Below, piece by piece: positions 62,852 to 64,000 of a stretch of DNA of 64,000 nucleotides. The number at the start of each line of letters is the position of its first letter. The stretch's first letter is position 1. The notes beneath the pieces were generated by a model. The model ran no database searches and was not told the origin of the DNA. It saw only the letters and a list, made by a program, of their open reading frames with translations. The translations under genes were made by a program, and so were the position numbers. Source of the DNA: Streptomyces violens (GTDB lineage: Bacteria > Actinomycetota > Actinomycetes > Streptomycetales > Streptomycetaceae); contig NZ_JOBH01000001.1 in NCBI RefSeq assembly GCF_000717745.1, positions 682,001 through 746,000 of the forward strand, given 5' to 3'.

Positions 62852-63358
62852 TCAGCCGATCAGGTTCGGGATCTCCTGGACGCCGAACCACATCAGCTCG
62901 TGGTCCTCGGCCCCGTCCACCGTGAACTGCGCGTCGTCGTCCCCCTGGTCCGCCGCGCCCAGCGCCGCCGCCGCTGCCGTGACGTCCGCCTCCGCGTCAC
63001 CGGAGTCGACGTGCACCGCCGCCGCCTTCTTCATCGGCACCGGCCCGGCCACCCGCACGACGCCCAGCCCCGACTTGTCCAGCCCCCGGTCGGGGTCCAC
63101 GGACGCCTCGCCGTCGGCCACGTCGACGGCCACCACGACACGCTTCCGGGGGGCCTGCGGGTCGGTGGCCAGCAGCCGCAGCGACGCCTGCGCGGCACGG
63201 TTCAGCGCGGCGTACTCCAGCTCCTCGATGTCGTCGGAGACGTACCACTCGCGCAGCGCGGGCGTGACGGCGAAGGCGTCCAGCGGGCCGGAACCCAGCT
63301 CGCCCGCCTTGTACGCCTCTGCGAGACCGGGGAGCGTCAGGGGGACGTAGACACGCAT
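62852..63358 (-). CDS. DUF6912-type conserved actinobacterial protein
   Basis: A 168-residue protein of unknown function, conserved in actinobacteria from memory. It starts MRVYVPLTLPGLAEAYKAGE and has GPLDAFAVTPALREWYVSDD and RKRVVVAVDVADGEAS; the end is LMWFGVQEIPNLIG. It has no signal peptide, membrane segment or catalytic motif that I can identify. The ATG at 63358 gives the family's standard start; the frame extends upstream but is not typical. It is divergent from the Rv3235-family gene. Confidence 0.85.
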   Translation of the reverse strand: MRVYVPLTLPGLAEAYKAGELGSGPLDAFAVTPALREWYVSDDIEELEYAALNRAAQASLRLLATDPQAPRKRVVVAVDVADGEASVDPDRGLDKSGLGVVRVAGPVPMKKAAAVHVDSGDAEADVTAAAAALGAADQGDDDAQFTVDGAEDHELMWFGVQEIPNLIG

Positions 63359-63663
63359 GGTGGCCGCCGCTTTCGTTCGGACTGCTGGGTACTGGCTCGG
63401 TTGGGGCGCAGGCAGCCAGCATACGGGCGGGGGTCCCCCATCGTGCTGCCGGTACGGGCCTCCCGGGCTGCCCGCCGGACACCCCTCTGGCCTGATCCTG
63501 CCCTTCCCGCACACCGCCCGTCACCCTGATGGGTGAATCTTCCGGAGCCCCCGGCCCGTTCCCCCACCGCCTTGCCGCGCGTCCGGCCACTCGGTAGAAG
63601 AGCTCCACCACAGGAGCTACTGCCCGGTATCCAATGGGTCCGGCAGAACGGGGGATCTCCACC
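63359..63663. other. Divergent intergenic region at the right edge
   Basis: 305 bases between divergent genes. One small palindrome is visible, TCACCC-TGAT-GGGTGA at 63521-63536, which could be an operator or leader hairpin. No promoter pair or gene is convincing. Confidence 0.45.
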
Positions 63664-64000
63664 ATGAGCACATCCACGCGTCCATCCACGCGCACGTCCA
63701 GGCCCATGACCACCCGCCGCGACAGCCGCCGCCCCGGCGGCCCGCGCACCGCACCGCGCCTCCCGCAGACCGCACTCTCACAGGCCGCACTCTCCCAGGC
63801 CGCCGCCCGCCGCCGCGCCGCCGCACGGCAGCCGCACCGCTGGTTCGCCGACCAGCTGGTGCTCACCCTGAGCGGTCGGCGCCCCGTGCACGCGCTGCTG
63901 GGCCACGCGCTGCCCGCCGCCTACGACCGCCTTGTGGAACTCGCCCCGCAGGCCCCGCTGCGCCCCACCGGGCGCCACCACCGCGGCCCCGACCCCGAGG
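63664..64000 (+). CDS. Rv3235-family protein, N-terminal part
   Basis: The first 112 codons of a gene that runs off the right edge. A basic, Thr/Pro-rich N-terminus (MSTSTRPSTRTSRPMTTRRD) leads into HRWFADQLVLTLSGRRPVHA and LLGHALPAAYDRLVELAPQ, which I recognise as the Rv3235/DUF6459 family of actinobacteria, often near secA. Function is unknown. The ATG at 63664 follows GGGGGATCTCC with the purine-rich part 6-10 bases upstream. The full protein is usually about 150-200 residues. Confidence 0.72.
   Translation, partial: MSTSTRPSTRTSRPMTTRRDSRRPGGPRTAPRLPQTALSQAALSQAAARRRAAARQPHRWFADQLVLTLSGRRPVHALLGHALPAAYDRLVELAPQAPLRPTGRHHRGPDPE

Noticed and set aside
1..64000. Insertion sequences, integrases or att sites
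   Set aside because: No transposase, integrase or long flanking repeat was seen. The window reads as core chromosome with a lineage-variable wall-polymer island.

Overview
The window is high-GC chromosomal DNA from a streptomycete. The gene order matches, from memory, the Streptomyces coelicolor core-chromosome stretch from about SCO2951 to SCO3010. The tmRNA tag ANTKRDSFALAA, the LAxTG sorting signal, the PkaA/PkaB kinases, the very large NAD-glutamate dehydrogenase and the GTG/TTG starts all fit. SCO numbers and symbols taken from that synteny were recalled, not searched.

Left part (1-11,000): the 5' end of an NAD-malic enzyme, a cold-shock protein, the RNA-polymerase recycling motor HelD, a SigU-type ECF sigma factor with its membrane anti-sigma factor, a CGNR zinc-finger regulator, the nitrate regulator NnaR with the transporter NarK and GlnR-like boxes, and a divergent LysR/MFS pair.

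Middle part (11,000-29,200): translation rescue and division genes (ssrA, smpB, an S41 protease, ftsX, ftsE), a small zinc-ribbon membrane protein, a sortase-anchored Gly/Asp-repeat protein, prfB, two transmembrane Ser/Thr kinases, a divergent FHA-FtsK-like ATPase, and a sugar ABC transporter (binding protein and two permeases). One permease carries an unusual extracytoplasmic insertion.

Wall-polymer island (29,300-53,430): three fusions of a family-2 glycosyltransferase with a CDP-glycerol glycerophosphotransferase, a fourth 1206-residue member with extra central domains, two paralogous TylF-like methyltransferases, a GT-C membrane glycosyltransferase, a stand-alone Stealth phosphotransferase, a GT4-Stealth fusion, a small partner protein, galE, a TetR regulator and a TagGH-type exporter. 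The exporter ATPase gene is broken by two apparent deletions, one of which removes Walker B. The gene content suggests at least two anionic glycopolymers: a glycerol-phosphate polymer made by the GT2-TagF enzymes, and a sugar-1-phosphate polymer made by the Stealth enzymes with UDP-galactose from GalE.

Right part (53,440-64,000): the 1654-residue NAD-glutamate dehydrogenase, a DJ-1/PfpI protein, an ATPase-LuxR regulator, a HAD phosphatase, a DUF6912-type protein and the start of an Rv3235-family gene. Most convergent gene ends carry strong perfect-stem terminators. A Streptomyces-type GC-rich hairpin repeat occurs three times, once inside the end of a coding region.
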